Source: Streptomyces asoensis (lineage in GTDB: Bacteria; Actinomycetota; Actinomycetes; Streptomycetales; Streptomycetaceae). From it: 64,000 bases of DNA. Location: the NCBI RefSeq assembly GCF_013085465.1, contig NZ_CP049838.1:7254001-7318000 (forward strand), written 5' to 3'. Under the pieces are notes generated by a model, which searched no databases, was not told the DNA's origin, and worked only from the letters and a program-made list of their open reading frames with translations. Each line of letters starts with the position of its first letter. The stretch's first letter is position 1. The position numbers were made by a program, and so were the translations under genes. Of the stretch, positions 54,301-62,234 are shown in pieces.

Positions 54301-56313
54301 GTCCGGGACGTGTCCGCAGGCCTGGCGCTGCTCGTCCAGGTAGGAGAGCACGTTGTCGGCCGCCCAGGCGTCCAGGCCCGCGGTGAGCAGCCGGAGCCGG
54401 GCGTCGTCCTTGGGCAGGGAGCCGACCTCGCGCAGGAACGCGCCCACCGCGCGGCCGAGCTCCAGCGGGCGGCCCAGCTGGTCGCCTTTCCAGAACGGCA
54501 GACGGCCCGGGACGCCGGGGGCGGGGGAGACCAGGACGCGGTCGCGTGTGATGTCCTCGATGCGCCAGGAGCTGGTGCCGAGCGTGAAGACGTCGCCCAC
54601 GCGCGACTCGTACACCATCTCCTCGTCGAGCTCGCCGACCCGCCCGCCGCCCTTCTTGGGGTCGGCGCCCGCCAGGAAGACGCCGAACAGGCCCCGGTCG
54701 GGGATCGTGCCTCCGGAGGTGACGGCGAGACGCTGGGCGCCGGGACGGCCGGTGATCGTGCCGGCGACGCGGTCCCACACCACACGCGGGCGCAGCTCGG
54801 CGAACGCGTCGGACGGGTAGCGGCCGGCCAGCATGTCCAGGACCGCCGTGAACGCGGACTCCGGGAGTGACGCGAACGGGGCGGCGCGGCGGACCGTGGT
54901 GAGCAGGTCGTCGACCTGCCAGGTGTCGAGCGCGGTCATGGCGACGAGCTGCTGCGCCAGGACGTCCAAGGGGTTGGCGGGGACCTTCAGGGACTCGATC
55001 GAGCCCGTGCGCATCCGCTCGGTGACCACTGCCGCCTGGACGAGGTCACCGCGGTACTTCGGGAAGACCACACCGGTGGACACGGCGCCCACCTGGTGTC
55101 CCGCGCGGCCGACGCGCTGGAGGCCCGAGGCCACGGAAGGCGGTGATTCCACCTGGACGACGAGATCCACCGCGCCCATGTCGATGCCGAGCTCGAGGCT
55201 GGAGGTCGCCACGACGGCGGGCAGCCGGCCCGCCTTGAGGTCCTCCTCCACGAGTGCGCGTTGTTCCTTAGAGACCGAGCCGTGGTGGGCGCGCGCGATG
55301 ACGGGCGGAGCGCCCTGGGTCGCACCCGAGCCACCCATGAGCTCTGCGGGCGAGTGGTGCTCGTCCAGCGGCTCGCCGGTGGCCCGCTCGTAGGCGATCT
55401 CGTTGAGCCGGTTGCACAGGCGTTCGGCGAGACGGCGGGAATTGGCGAACACGATGGTGGAGCGGTGGGCCTGGACGAGGTCGGCGATCCGCTCCTCGAC
55501 GTGCGGCCAGATCGACGGGCGCTCCGCCCCTTCCGAGCCTTCGGCGACCGGGGAGCCGCCCAGCTCGCCCAGGTCCTCCACGGGGACGACGACCGAGAGG
55601 TCGAACTCCTTGCCGGACTTCGGCTGGACGATCTCCACCTTGCGGTGCGGGGACAGATACCGAGCCACCTCGTCGACCGGCCGGACCGTGGCCGAGAGGC
55701 CGATGCGGCGGGCGGGCTTCGGCAGCAGTTCGTCCAGCCGCTCCAGGGAGAGCGCCAGGTGCGCGCCGCGCTTGGTGCCCGCCACCGCGTGCACCTCGTC
55801 CAGGATCACCGTCTCGATGCCCGTCAGCGCGTCGCGCGTGGCCGACGTGAGCATCAGGAACAGCGATTCGGGGGTCGTGATCAGGATGTCCGGGGGGCGG
55901 GTGGACAGCGCGCGGCGCTCGGCGGGCGGGGTGTCGCCGGAGCGGATGCCGACCTTGATCTCCGGCTCGGGCAGGCCGAGACGCACGGACTCCTGGCGGA
56001 TGCCGGTCAGGGGGCTGCGCAGATTGCGCTCCACGTCGACCGCGAGGGCCTTGAGGGGGGAGACGTAGAGGACCCGGCAGCGCTTCTTCGGGTCGGCGGG
56101 AGGGGGTGTCGAGGCGAGCTGATCCAGGGCGGCGAGGAAGGCGGCCAGGGTTTTCCCGGAGCCGGTCGGGGCCACCACCAGCACGTCCGCGCCCTCGCCG
56201 ATGGCCTGCCACGCGCCCGCCTGGGCCGCGGTGGGCGCGGAGAACGCCCCCGTGAACCAGCCGCGGGTCGCGGGGGAGAAGCCGTCGAGGGCTCGGTGTG
56301 CGGAGCTGACCAT
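51319..56313 (-). CDS. lhr: Lhr-type ATP-dependent helicase
   Basis: A 1,664-aa superfamily-2 helicase. The frame is open to 57327, but this part runs antisense to the AraC gene; ATG 56311-56313 (VSSAHRALDGFSPATRGWF) is the natural start, with AGGA upstream. Walker A APTGSGKT at 48-55, LDEVHA for the DEAD motif, SLERLDEL, SATVRPVDEVA, TSSLELGIDMG and QRVGRAGHQ (motif VI). Then winged-helix and Lhr-core domains (to about 860), and a long C-terminal half of the Lhr-CTD type. Residues about 1410-1530 are a Pro/Gly/Asp/Ser-rich linker. Lhr is a 3'-5' helicase linked to DNA crosslink and oxidative repair in mycobacteria; the Nei gene on the same strand 45 nt away fits. Confidence 0.93.
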   Translation of the reverse strand: MVSSAHRALDGFSPATRGWFTGAFSAPTAAQAGAWQAIGEGADVLVVAPTGSGKTLAAFLAALDQLASTPPPADPKKRCRVLYVSPLKALAVDVERNLRSPLTGIRQESVRLGLPEPEIKVGIRSGDTPPAERRALSTRPPDILITTPESLFLMLTSATRDALTGIETVILDEVHAVAGTKRGAHLALSLERLDELLPKPARRIGLSATVRPVDEVARYLSPHRKVEIVQPKSGKEFDLSVVVPVEDLGELGGSPVAEGSEGAERPSIWPHVEERIADLVQAHRSTIVFANSRRLAERLCNRLNEIAYERATGEPLDEHHSPAELMGGSGATQGAPPVIARAHHGSVSKEQRALVEEDLKAGRLPAVVATSSLELGIDMGAVDLVVQVESPPSVASGLQRVGRAGHQVGAVSTGVVFPKYRGDLVQAAVVTERMRTGSIESLKVPANPLDVLAQQLVAMTALDTWQVDDLLTTVRRAAPFASLPESAFTAVLDMLAGRYPSDAFAELRPRVVWDRVAGTITGRPGAQRLAVTSGGTIPDRGLFGVFLAGADPKKGGGRVGELDEEMVYESRVGDVFTLGTSSWRIEDITRDRVLVSPAPGVPGRLPFWKGDQLGRPLELGRAVGAFLREVGSLPKDDARLRLLTAGLDAWAADNVLSYLDEQRQACGHVPDDRTIVVERFRDELGDWRVVVHSPFGAQVHAPWALALGAKLSERYGMDAQVMHADDGIVLRLPDADLMSLDLLDQEPSKAGTEYDAEQAPVGAADVVFDKGEVDQIVTDQVGGSALFAARFRECAARALLLPRRNPGKRTPLWQQRQRAAQLLQVASEFGSFPIVLEAVRECLQDVFDVPGLVELMGDLEARKVRLVEVTTPEPSPFARSLLFGYVAQFLYEGDSPLAERRAAALSLDSRLLAELLGQAELRELLDAEVLTELERELQWLTEDRRVKDTEGIADILRLLGPLTDAELTERGAEPHWAQELAAARRAIRVRIAGADHWAAIEDAGRLRDALGTALPVGVPEAFTEPVKDPLGDLLARYARTHGPFTSADAAARFGLGVAVTEGALQRLSAGGRVVQGEFHPAGIGQEWCDATVLRRLRRRSLAALRHELEPVPPPALAQFLPQWQHIGKGHSLRGTDGLVRAVEQLQGASVPASALEKLVLPSRVRDYAPAMLDELTASGEVVWAGAGALPGKDGWISLYVADAAPLLLPPPHPLELTALHQSVLDALSGGYGLFFRQIADQVRATTHPDATDPQLADTVWDLAWSGRLTNDTLTPLRALLGSGRTAGSTAHRAKRSVPRGRYGSLTAAARPASRSGPPTVAGRWSLLPAHESDPTVRAHALARTLLDRHGVVTRGAVAAEGVEGGFSATYRILSVFEESGQARRGYVVEGLGAAQFAMDGAVDRLRAVANARDRGEPPPGPNPAASPSDGFAFPDGFPADDTWDVPGLDARPPSPFDAPAAPASPDEYASPRDFASPGAGGPRGGSGFPNGSDGPDGTGRPNSSGFPAGSGFPDHHNPLRAQHRNRYGTASGVSRAVVLAAADPANAYGAALGWPEPPSGAGHKPGRKAGSLVVLVDGELTLYMERGGKTLLAWPSTPDGEDTPTDDPRLHTAAQALAEAARAGSLGTVTVERVNGTSALTSPIGALLEGAGFIATPRGLRLRA

Positions 56314-56487
56314 GCGTCCATCCTGCACCCGGCCACTGACAATTGCTCTGACCTGCGCAGATGCGGTGTCACCCGTGCCTGGGCTGTCGGCGTTCGCCTT
56401 GCGGCGGGGCGGCGGGGCGGCGGGGCGGCGGGGCGGCGGGGCGGCGGTGGCGCGGTGGTCCGGTGGTGTGTCGCGGAGAATGGGTAT

Positions 56488-57462
56488 GTGGCGCATTCGG
56501 GTTCTGGTTCGGGTGAGCTGGCGCGGCACTGGCGGTATGCGGAGCTGCCCGGTGTCGATCTGCTGCGGGCCCGGTATGTCCGCAAGACCTTCGTGCGGCA
56601 CACCCACGAGCACTTCGTGATCGCTGCCATCGCCGAGGGGGTGGAGGTCTTTCACCACCGAGGGGCCGATCAGTACGCGGGGGCGGGGGCGCTCGCACTG
56701 GTCAACCCGGACACGCCGCACACCGGGCGGGCCGGGGTGCCGGAGGGCTGGCGGTACGGGGCCGTGTATCCGTCGCCCGACGTGGTGGCCGAGATCGCGG
56801 CCGAGACCACGACCCTTCGTGGCACCCCGGGTTTCGTCAGTCCCGTGCTGGACGATGCCTATGCCGTCGGGCTGGTGCATCAGGTGCTCCGAGCCGCTGA
56901 GGAGGGCAATGCGCTGGCCGCCGACACGCTGCTGCGGGTGGCGGTGACGCGGCTGCTGCGGCTCAACGGCGGACCGCTGCCGCAGCGGGAGGTGCGGTCG
57001 GCCGGGGCACGGATCGCCGCACGCGCGCGTGGCGTGCTGGAGGAGCGGTTGGCCGATCCGCCGACGCTGGAGGAGCTGGCCGCGGACCTGGGGACCAGCT
57101 CGTTCGCGCTGCTGCGGGCCTTCCGGGACGCGTACGGGCTGCCGCCCCATGCCTGGCTGACCGATGCCCGGGTGCGGCGGGCGCGCCGGCTGCTGGACGC
57201 GGGGATCGCACCTGCGGAGGCGGCCGTCACGGTGGGGTTCACCGACCAGCCGCACCTCAACCGCCACTTCGCCCGGATCGTCGGAGTCCCTCCAGGGGCG
57301 TACCAGCGTGAGCGCAAGAACGTACAAGACCCGCCCGGAGGGCTGCTCCTACCGTCGTGGTCGTGGCAGAACAGACAGCTCTCACGGACAGACGCGCCGA
57401 CGGCGGGGGACGGCCGGACGCCGCCGTCGTACGGGACGCTCTCGGGGTCGGGATCGCCGTAG
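56488..57462 (+). CDS. AraC-family transcriptional regulator
   Basis: A 324-aa regulator. GTG 56488 lies 7 nt after GGAGAA; the longer frame to the left is antisense to lhr. N-terminal cupin-type sensor domain (about 15-140: RHTHEHFVIAAIAEG, VNPDTPHTGRAG) and C-terminal double helix-turn-helix (about 180-280: TLEELAADLGTSSFALLRAF, EAAVTVGFTDQPHLNRHFARIVGVPPGAY). The last 35 residues are coded over the start of azlC, so the two genes overlap by about 100 nt. Such regulators next to azlCD genes usually control them; that is inference. Confidence 0.88.
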   Translation: MAHSGSGSGELARHWRYAELPGVDLLRARYVRKTFVRHTHEHFVIAAIAEGVEVFHHRGADQYAGAGALALVNPDTPHTGRAGVPEGWRYGAVYPSPDVVAEIAAETTTLRGTPGFVSPVLDDAYAVGLVHQVLRAAEEGNALAADTLLRVAVTRLLRLNGGPLPQREVRSAGARIAARARGVLEERLADPPTLEELAADLGTSSFALLRAFRDAYGLPPHAWLTDARVRRARRLLDAGIAPAEAAVTVGFTDQPHLNRHFARIVGVPPGAYQRERKNVQDPPGGLLLPSWSWQNRQLSRTDAPTAGDGRTPPSYGTLSGSGSP

Positions 57463-58118
57463 GACTCTCCGGGTTCGCCTTCGGGGTGACCTCGGCGGGC
57501 AGCGGACTCTCGGTGTGGCAGACCTGCGCGCTCAGTCTTCTCGTCTTCACGGGGGCGTCCCAGTTCGCGCTCGTCGGGGCGCTGGCGACGGGCGGCAATC
57601 CCCTGACGGCGGCCGCCGGCGCCTTTTTCCTGGGCGTGCGCAACGCCTTCTACGGACTGCGTCTGTCGCAGTCACTGGCGCTCCCGCGCGCGGTGCGCCC
57701 GTTCGCCGCCCAATGGGTGATCGACGAGACGGCGGCGGTCTCGCTCGCCCAGCCCGGAAGGCGTGCCGCGCGCATCGGCTTCGGCGTCACCGGGCTGACT
57801 CTGTACGTGCTGTGGAACCTCACCACGTTGCTGGGTGCCCTGGGCGCCGAGGCCATCGGGGACACGGACGCCTGGGGGCTCGACGCGGCCGGGCCCGCCG
57901 TCTTCCTCGCGCTGCTCGCGCCCATGCTCAAGACCACCGCCGAGCGGGCCGTCGCCGGGCTCGCGGTGCTCCTGGGGCTGGGCCTGCTGCCCGTGCTGCC
58001 CGCCGGAGTGCCCGTGCTGATGGCCGCGCTCGCCGCACCGGTCGTCCTGTACCTCGAGGGGCGGCGCCGGGCCGGTCGGGCGGCCGGTCGGGTCCACACG
58101 GGGGAGGAGGAGCGTTGA
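57363..58118 (+). CDS. azlC: AzlC-type branched-chain amino acid exporter, large subunit
   Basis: A 251-aa membrane protein. GTG 57363 stands 7 nt after TACCGT (57350-57355), suggesting leaderless transcription from inside the AraC gene; GTG 57357 is the alternative. About seven membrane helices; family motifs GLSGFAFGVTSAGSGLSVWQ, FTGASQFALVG and FFLGVRNAFYGLRL. With AzlD it exports branched-chain amino acids or azaleucine. The stop overlaps the azlD start (TTGA). Confidence 0.9.
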   Translation: MAEQTALTDRRADGGGRPDAAVVRDALGVGIAVGLSGFAFGVTSAGSGLSVWQTCALSLLVFTGASQFALVGALATGGNPLTAAAGAFFLGVRNAFYGLRLSQSLALPRAVRPFAAQWVIDETAAVSLAQPGRRAARIGFGVTGLTLYVLWNLTTLLGALGAEAIGDTDAWGLDAAGPAVFLALLAPMLKTTAERAVAGLAVLLGLGLLPVLPAGVPVLMAALAAPVVLYLEGRRRAGRAAGRVHTGEEER

Positions 58119-58423
58119 ACACCTGGATCGCGATCGCCGCGACCGCTCTCGGCTGCTATGCCGTCAAGCTCGCCGGACTGCTCGTCCCCGCGGGCCTTCT
58201 CGAACGGCCGCTCGTCAGGCGGTTCGCCGCCCTGCTCCCCGTCGCCCTGCTCGCCGCCCTCACCGCCCAGCAGACCTTCGCGGACGGGCACGCGCTCGTG
58301 CTGGACGCGAGGGCCGCGGGGCTCGCCGCGGCCGTCGTCGCCCTCCTGCTGCGGGCTCCCTTCCTGCTGGTCGTCGCGGCCGCCGTGGTGGTGACGGCGG
58401 GGGTGCGGGCCCTGGGTGGGTGA
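58115..58423 (+). CDS. azlD: AzlD-type small subunit of branched-chain amino acid exporter
   Basis: A 102-aa protein of three or four membrane helices. The start is TTG 58115-58117, overlapping the azlC stop and preceded by GGGGGAGGAGGAG. NTWIAIAATALGCYAVKLAGL and the VRRFAALLPVALLAAL segment are typical. Confidence 0.88.
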   Translation: MNTWIAIAATALGCYAVKLAGLLVPAGLLERPLVRRFAALLPVALLAALTAQQTFADGHALVLDARAAGLAAAVVALLLRAPFLLVVAAAVVVTAGVRALGG

Positions 58424-58477
58424 GGGACGAGGAGGGCCGGTCCAGGTGATGGGCGGGCGCCGGCGGCAGGGGCGGGA

Positions 58478-59422
58478 TCAGCCGATGGCGCGGCCGTAGG
58501 CCCTGAGGGTGCGCAGGGCCTCGATCGTCACCATGGGACGGGCCTCCAGGGCGGTGCCGGGTGCCCAGCGGCGCCACCGGATGGGCCAGCCGCCGTCCTG
58601 CTGTTGATCGTCGACGAGGTGGTCCAGGGAGCGTGCCATCTCGTCGTCGGTGAACCACGCCCGCGCGAGGGAGTGCGGTGTCCTCGCGAAGTCGTACGGG
58701 AAGTGGTGCTCGCCGGGGGCGTAGCCGGGTGCGACCGGATACGCGTCCAGGTGGTCCGGGTCCAGCGCGGCGAGCCGGTGCGCGCGCACCAGGCGGCCCA
58801 GCCGGTCGGCGGCCGCCTCCGCGCGCGGGCGGTCGGTGGCGGAGTCCAGGAAGGCCACGGCGGCCTGGACCTCGTACGGATGGGACCGCTCCAGGGAGTC
58901 GATCGCCTGCCAGCAGAAGTCGGTGGCCCTGAACAGCCAGGCGTGCCATACGTCGTTGCGGTGCAGCAGGCCCACCACCGGCCCGGTGGACAGGAGTTCG
59001 CTGGGCGGGTCGTCCACGATCGGGATGAAGGGGGCCGCAGGGTACCCGCGCTGGCTGGGATGGATCGCCGGCAGTGCGCCGTCGCCGGTGGAGACCGAGG
59101 TCAGGTAGCGGCACACCCGCTCCACGCGCCGGCCGCCGAGGCGACCGACGGAGTCCAGGACGCGCAGTGCCCGCACGGTGTGCAGGGGCTGGCTCACGGG
59201 GCCGCGCAGATCGGGCTCCAGCGCGTGGCCGTATCCGCCGTCCTCGTTGCGGTAGGCGTCGAGGGCGGTCTCGACGGGGTCGGCGGCGCCGTGCAGGAAG
59301 TCGTGCGCGAAGAGGCGCTGCTCCAGCACGCGCGCGGTGAGCCAGACGAAGTGCTCGGCGCGGAAGAGCGGGGAGCGCGCCGAGGGTGTCGGGGGGAGTG
59401 GGGATGCTCCGGATTCGGCCAT
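58478..59422 (-). CDS. Alpha/alpha-toroid (prenyltransferase/squalene-cyclase-like) protein
   Basis: A 314-aa protein without signal peptide or membrane helices. Repeats of the toroid fold are visible: NEDGGYGHALEPDLRGPVSQ (about 58-77), QQQDGGWPIRWRRW near the C-terminus, and RARAWFTDDEMARSLDHLV-like helices between them. DGG-W/Y-G repeats are the QW-type motifs of terpene cyclases and prenyltransferases, but the DxDD catalytic motif of cyclases is not seen, so an enzyme activity cannot be claimed. Streptomycetes keep such proteins as isolated genes. It is convergent with azlCD. Confidence 0.7.
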   Translation of the reverse strand: MAESGASPLPPTPSARSPLFRAEHFVWLTARVLEQRLFAHDFLHGAADPVETALDAYRNEDGGYGHALEPDLRGPVSQPLHTVRALRVLDSVGRLGGRRVERVCRYLTSVSTGDGALPAIHPSQRGYPAAPFIPIVDDPPSELLSTGPVVGLLHRNDVWHAWLFRATDFCWQAIDSLERSHPYEVQAAVAFLDSATDRPRAEAAADRLGRLVRAHRLAALDPDHLDAYPVAPGYAPGEHHFPYDFARTPHSLARAWFTDDEMARSLDHLVDDQQQDGGWPIRWRRWAPGTALEARPMVTIEALRTLRAYGRAIG

Positions 59423-59501
59423 GCGTCAGACCGTAGGGCGGAAAGCGGTCTCGGCAGGCGGTCCCGGCGAGGGGCACCCCCGCGCGCGGGATACTGGTGT
59501 C

Positions 59502-59696
59502 ATGCGGTTGACGGTCTTCTGGCAGCGAATGGACGAGCACTTCGGCGCGGGGTACGCCGAGACGTTCGCGCGCGATCACGTGATGGCGGAACTCGGCGGA
59601 CGCACGGTGCACGAGGCGCTGGCGCACGGCTGGGAGGCCAAGGACGTGTGGCGCGTGGTGTGCACGGTGATGAACGTTCCACAGGAGATGCGCTGA
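59502..59696 (+). CDS. DUF3046 protein
   Basis: A 64-aa soluble protein; MRLTVFWQRMDEHFGAGYAET, DHVMAELGGRTVHEALAHGW and VWRVVCTVMNVP are the typical family blocks. The frame open upstream is not conserved sequence. No ribosome-binding site is seen; GATACT lies 6 nt before ATG, so the mRNA may be leaderless. DUF3046 genes are found near recA-recX across actinobacteria. Function unknown. Confidence 0.88.
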   Translation: MRLTVFWQRMDEHFGAGYAETFARDHVMAELGGRTVHEALAHGWEAKDVWRVVCTVMNVPQEMR

Positions 59697-59756
59697 TCCC
59701 ACAAGAAGACCGCAGGCGGTTCTCCGATTGTCGGTGCCGTAGGTGAGACTTGGTCC

Positions 59757-61010
59757 GTGGCACCCACTGACGAGACCGGGCAGGTCGCCCGGCACACACC
59801 CCCGCTCGGCGCGACGCCGCCCACCGGGCCGCCCCCGGCCGACGACGGCGCCGGGCAGGGCGCGCGCATGCCGCGCTGGCTTCCGCGCGCCATGGTGCTC
59901 GCGCTCGCTCTCATCGGTGTGTTCCAACTGGGTCTGTGGGCCTTCCACCAGCTCATCGGTCTGCTGCTCAACATCCTGATCGCGTTCTTCCTGGCCCTCG
60001 CCATCGAGCCGGCGGTCAGTCGGATGTCGGCCCGCGGGATGCGCAGGGGGTTGGCCACCTTCCTGGTCTCCTTCGGCCTGCTGATCGTCGTCGCCGGCTT
60101 CTTCACGCTGCTCGGCTCGATGCTCGCGGGCCAGATCATCAAGATGATCGAGGGCTTCCCGGAGTACCTCGACTCGGTGATCAACTGGGTCAACACCACG
60201 TTCCACACCGACCTCAGGCGCGTGGACATCCAGGAGGGCCTGCTCCACTCCGAGTGGCTGAGGAAATACGCCCAGAACAGCGCCGCCGGGGTGCTGGACG
60301 TCTCCACACAGGTCCTCGGCGGCCTCTTCCGGCTGCTGACCATCGCCCTGTTCTCGTTCTACTTCGCCGCCGACGGACCGCGCCTGCGCCGCGCGCTGTG
60401 CTCCGTCCTGCCGCCCGCCCGGCAGGCCGAGGTGCTGCGGGCGTGGGAGATCGCCGTCGACAAGACCGGCGGCTATCTGTACTCGCGCGGGCTGATGGCG
60501 TTGATCTCAGGCGTCGCGCACTACGTGTTGCTCGAGGCGCTCGGCATCCCCTACGCGCCCGTGCTCGCCGTCTGGGTCGGCGTGGTCTCGCAGTTCCTCC
60601 CCACCATCGGCACCTATCTCGCGGGCGCCCTGCCCATGCTGATCGCCTTCACGGTCTCGCCCCTGTACGCGCTGTGGGTGCTCATCTTCGTCGTGGTCTA
60701 CCAGCAGTTCGAGAACTACATGCTTCAGCCCAAGCTGACCTCGAAGACCGTCGACATCCACCCCGCCGTCGCCTTCGGCTCCGTCATCGCGGGCACCGCC
60801 CTCCTCGGCGCCGTCGGCGCACTGATCGCCATCCCGGCGGTCGCGACGCTCCAGGCGTTCCTGGGCGCCTACGTGAAGCGTTACGACGTCACGGACGACC
60901 CCCGCGTCCACGGACACCGGGAACGCGGGGAGGGACCGCTCACGCGCGCGCGGCGGTTGTGGGGGCGAGTGCGGCATCGGCGGGACGGGTCGCGGGCCGA
61001 GTCCGGCTGA
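59757..61010 (+). CDS. AI-2E family membrane transporter
   Basis: A 417-aa membrane protein from GTG 59757. A Pro/Gly/Thr-rich cytosolic N-terminus (about 1-40) precedes about eight helices; the pattern is that of the AI-2E/PerM family: LLNILIAFFLALAIEPAV, the long extracellular helix region 115-170, FYFAADGPRLRR, GVVSQFLPTIGTYLAG and QFENYMLQPKLTSKTVDIHP. The C-terminus is Arg-rich. Members export small molecules or ions; the autoinducer-2 link applies to only a few, so the substrate is not known. Confidence 0.9.
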   Translation: MAPTDETGQVARHTPPLGATPPTGPPPADDGAGQGARMPRWLPRAMVLALALIGVFQLGLWAFHQLIGLLLNILIAFFLALAIEPAVSRMSARGMRRGLATFLVSFGLLIVVAGFFTLLGSMLAGQIIKMIEGFPEYLDSVINWVNTTFHTDLRRVDIQEGLLHSEWLRKYAQNSAAGVLDVSTQVLGGLFRLLTIALFSFYFAADGPRLRRALCSVLPPARQAEVLRAWEIAVDKTGGYLYSRGLMALISGVAHYVLLEALGIPYAPVLAVWVGVVSQFLPTIGTYLAGALPMLIAFTVSPLYALWVLIFVVVYQQFENYMLQPKLTSKTVDIHPAVAFGSVIAGTALLGAVGALIAIPAVATLQAFLGAYVKRYDVTDDPRVHGHRERGEGPLTRARRLWGRVRHRRDGSRAESG

Positions 61011-61023
61011 GGGGGAGCGGCAG

Positions 61024-61878
61024 TCAGTACCTGAGCACCGCCCATACTCCGGCCGCGGCGACCGCGGCCGCGTAGCAACCCACCGCCGCGGCCACGATCC
61101 GCCGACGTACGGCCTCGCTCCAGGGCGTGCGGGACAGCAGCCAGGCCAGGGCGGGCAGCACCAGGACGGCGTGCAGGCTCACCCCGTGCAGGGGCTTGAG
61201 CGAGGCCGTCGAGTGGTACGCCGCCTCCTGGTGTCCGGTGCGGGTGAGCACGACACCGCGCGCGATCATCGCCGCCCCCGAGGCGAGCGCGACGAGCAGG
61301 ATCGCGAAACCGGAGCGCACCGCCGGCGCCATCCCTGCCGGGCCCGTCGGCCGGTGCCGGAAGGATGCCACGGCGAACCCGGCGAGCAGCACCACGAGGA
61401 CTCCGCCGCCGACCGCCAGCGTCATGGACACCGCCGTGTCGAAGGGCGTCTCCATGTCCAGGTGGGAGGGCACTCCGCGCCACGCCTGGAGGGTGATGCC
61501 CGCGACCTCCACGACGCAGTCGGCGGCGAACACCCCGAGCAGCGCGGCGCGCAGCCGTGGTCCGACACGCACATACGAAGTGACCCGGACGACCGCGAGG
61601 AGCGTCACCCCGAAGGAGAGCCCGAAGGTCACCGGCTTGCGCCAGGAGACGGGTCCGTTCCAGGGGCCGCCGTCGACGGCGAACACCGCGAGGTGGACGA
61701 GCCCGGAGAGGATCAGCAGGAGCGCCGTCACCTCGTAGAGGTGGTATCGGCGGTGTCGGGGGTACCGGACGTACGGGTCGTCCTGACCGTCCTGGCCGTC
61801 CTGGCCGTCCAGGGGGTGCGGGATCGGGTGCCCGGATTCCGCTGCGCCGCGGGCGTGCCCGGTCTTCTGCTGGTCCAT
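61024..61878 (-). CDS. Multi-span membrane protein of unknown function
   Basis: About 284 aa from ATG 61876-61878; no good ribosome-binding site is seen, and the frame stays open upstream, so the start is uncertain. A His/Asp/Gln-rich cytosolic start includes a short slippage tract (DGQDGQDGQD, coded by CTGGCCGTC repeats at about 61779-61810). Seven membrane helices follow (ALLLILSGLVHLAVFAV onward, ending VGCYAAAVAAAGVWAVL). W-RKPVTFGLSFG is a possible signature. I do not recognise the family. It is convergent with the AI-2E gene and divergent from recA. Confidence 0.7.
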   Translation of the reverse strand: MDQQKTGHARGAAESGHPIPHPLDGQDGQDGQDDPYVRYPRHRRYHLYEVTALLLILSGLVHLAVFAVDGGPWNGPVSWRKPVTFGLSFGVTLLAVVRVTSYVRVGPRLRAALLGVFAADCVVEVAGITLQAWRGVPSHLDMETPFDTAVSMTLAVGGGVLVVLLAGFAVASFRHRPTGPAGMAPAVRSGFAILLVALASGAAMIARGVVLTRTGHQEAAYHSTASLKPLHGVSLHAVLVLPALAWLLSRTPWSEAVRRRIVAAAVGCYAAAVAAAGVWAVLRY

Positions 61879-62044
61879 GCACCGAGCGTCCCGGTCGTGT
61901 CGTACGCCGTCGTCGTCCCGCCGAATACACCCGCCGTACGCCCGGGGAAGTAGCCGGGAGCGTGTGGGACGGAGGCCCGCGTGAGAAGGACCGGGGGGTG
62001 TTGTCGGCGCGTGAACGTAGCCTCGGAAGTGTCGCGTGGTGCGC

Positions 62045-62077
62045 TTGACACGGAAATCGAACATCCGTTCTTATTAA
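62045..62077 (+). promoter_or_regulatory. recA promoter with LexA (SOS) box
   Basis: A consensus -35 TTGACA (62045-62050) is followed by an AT-rich -10 region (TTCTTATTAA, 62068-62077). The SOS-type box TCGAACATCCGTTCTT (62057-62072) lies in the spacer and -10, so LexA would block RNA polymerase. The leader from here to ATG 62235 is about 160 nt and contains no gene. Confidence 0.8.
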
Positions 62078-62136
62078 GGCTCCGGTGAGACTCTGGTCGG
62101 GTGTTATGTCCAGGTTTGGACGGATGGACACCCGAG

Positions 62137-62145
62137 TTATCCACA
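62137..62145 (+). promoter_or_regulatory. Consensus DnaA box in the recA leader
   Basis: TTATCCACA matches the enterobacterial DnaA box exactly; the streptomycete form is usually TTGTCCACA. A single copy, in the transcribed leader. Confidence 0.35.
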
Positions 62146-62234
62146 GGCCGGACCGGCGTCGGGGCGCATTGTCAGTGGCAGGCGTTAGCGTCTTTGACGT
62201 GAAGCGATCGACTCAAGCAAACCGGGTGGAACCC

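Noticed and set aside
56314..57327. N-terminal extension of the Lhr helicase frame
   Set aside because: Antisense to the AraC gene, low-complexity, and lies before the natural start of helicase homology.
62085..62234. 50-residue N-terminal extension of RecA
   Set aside because: It would include the DnaA-box region and most of the leader; RecA homologs begin at [11 protein letters not shown].
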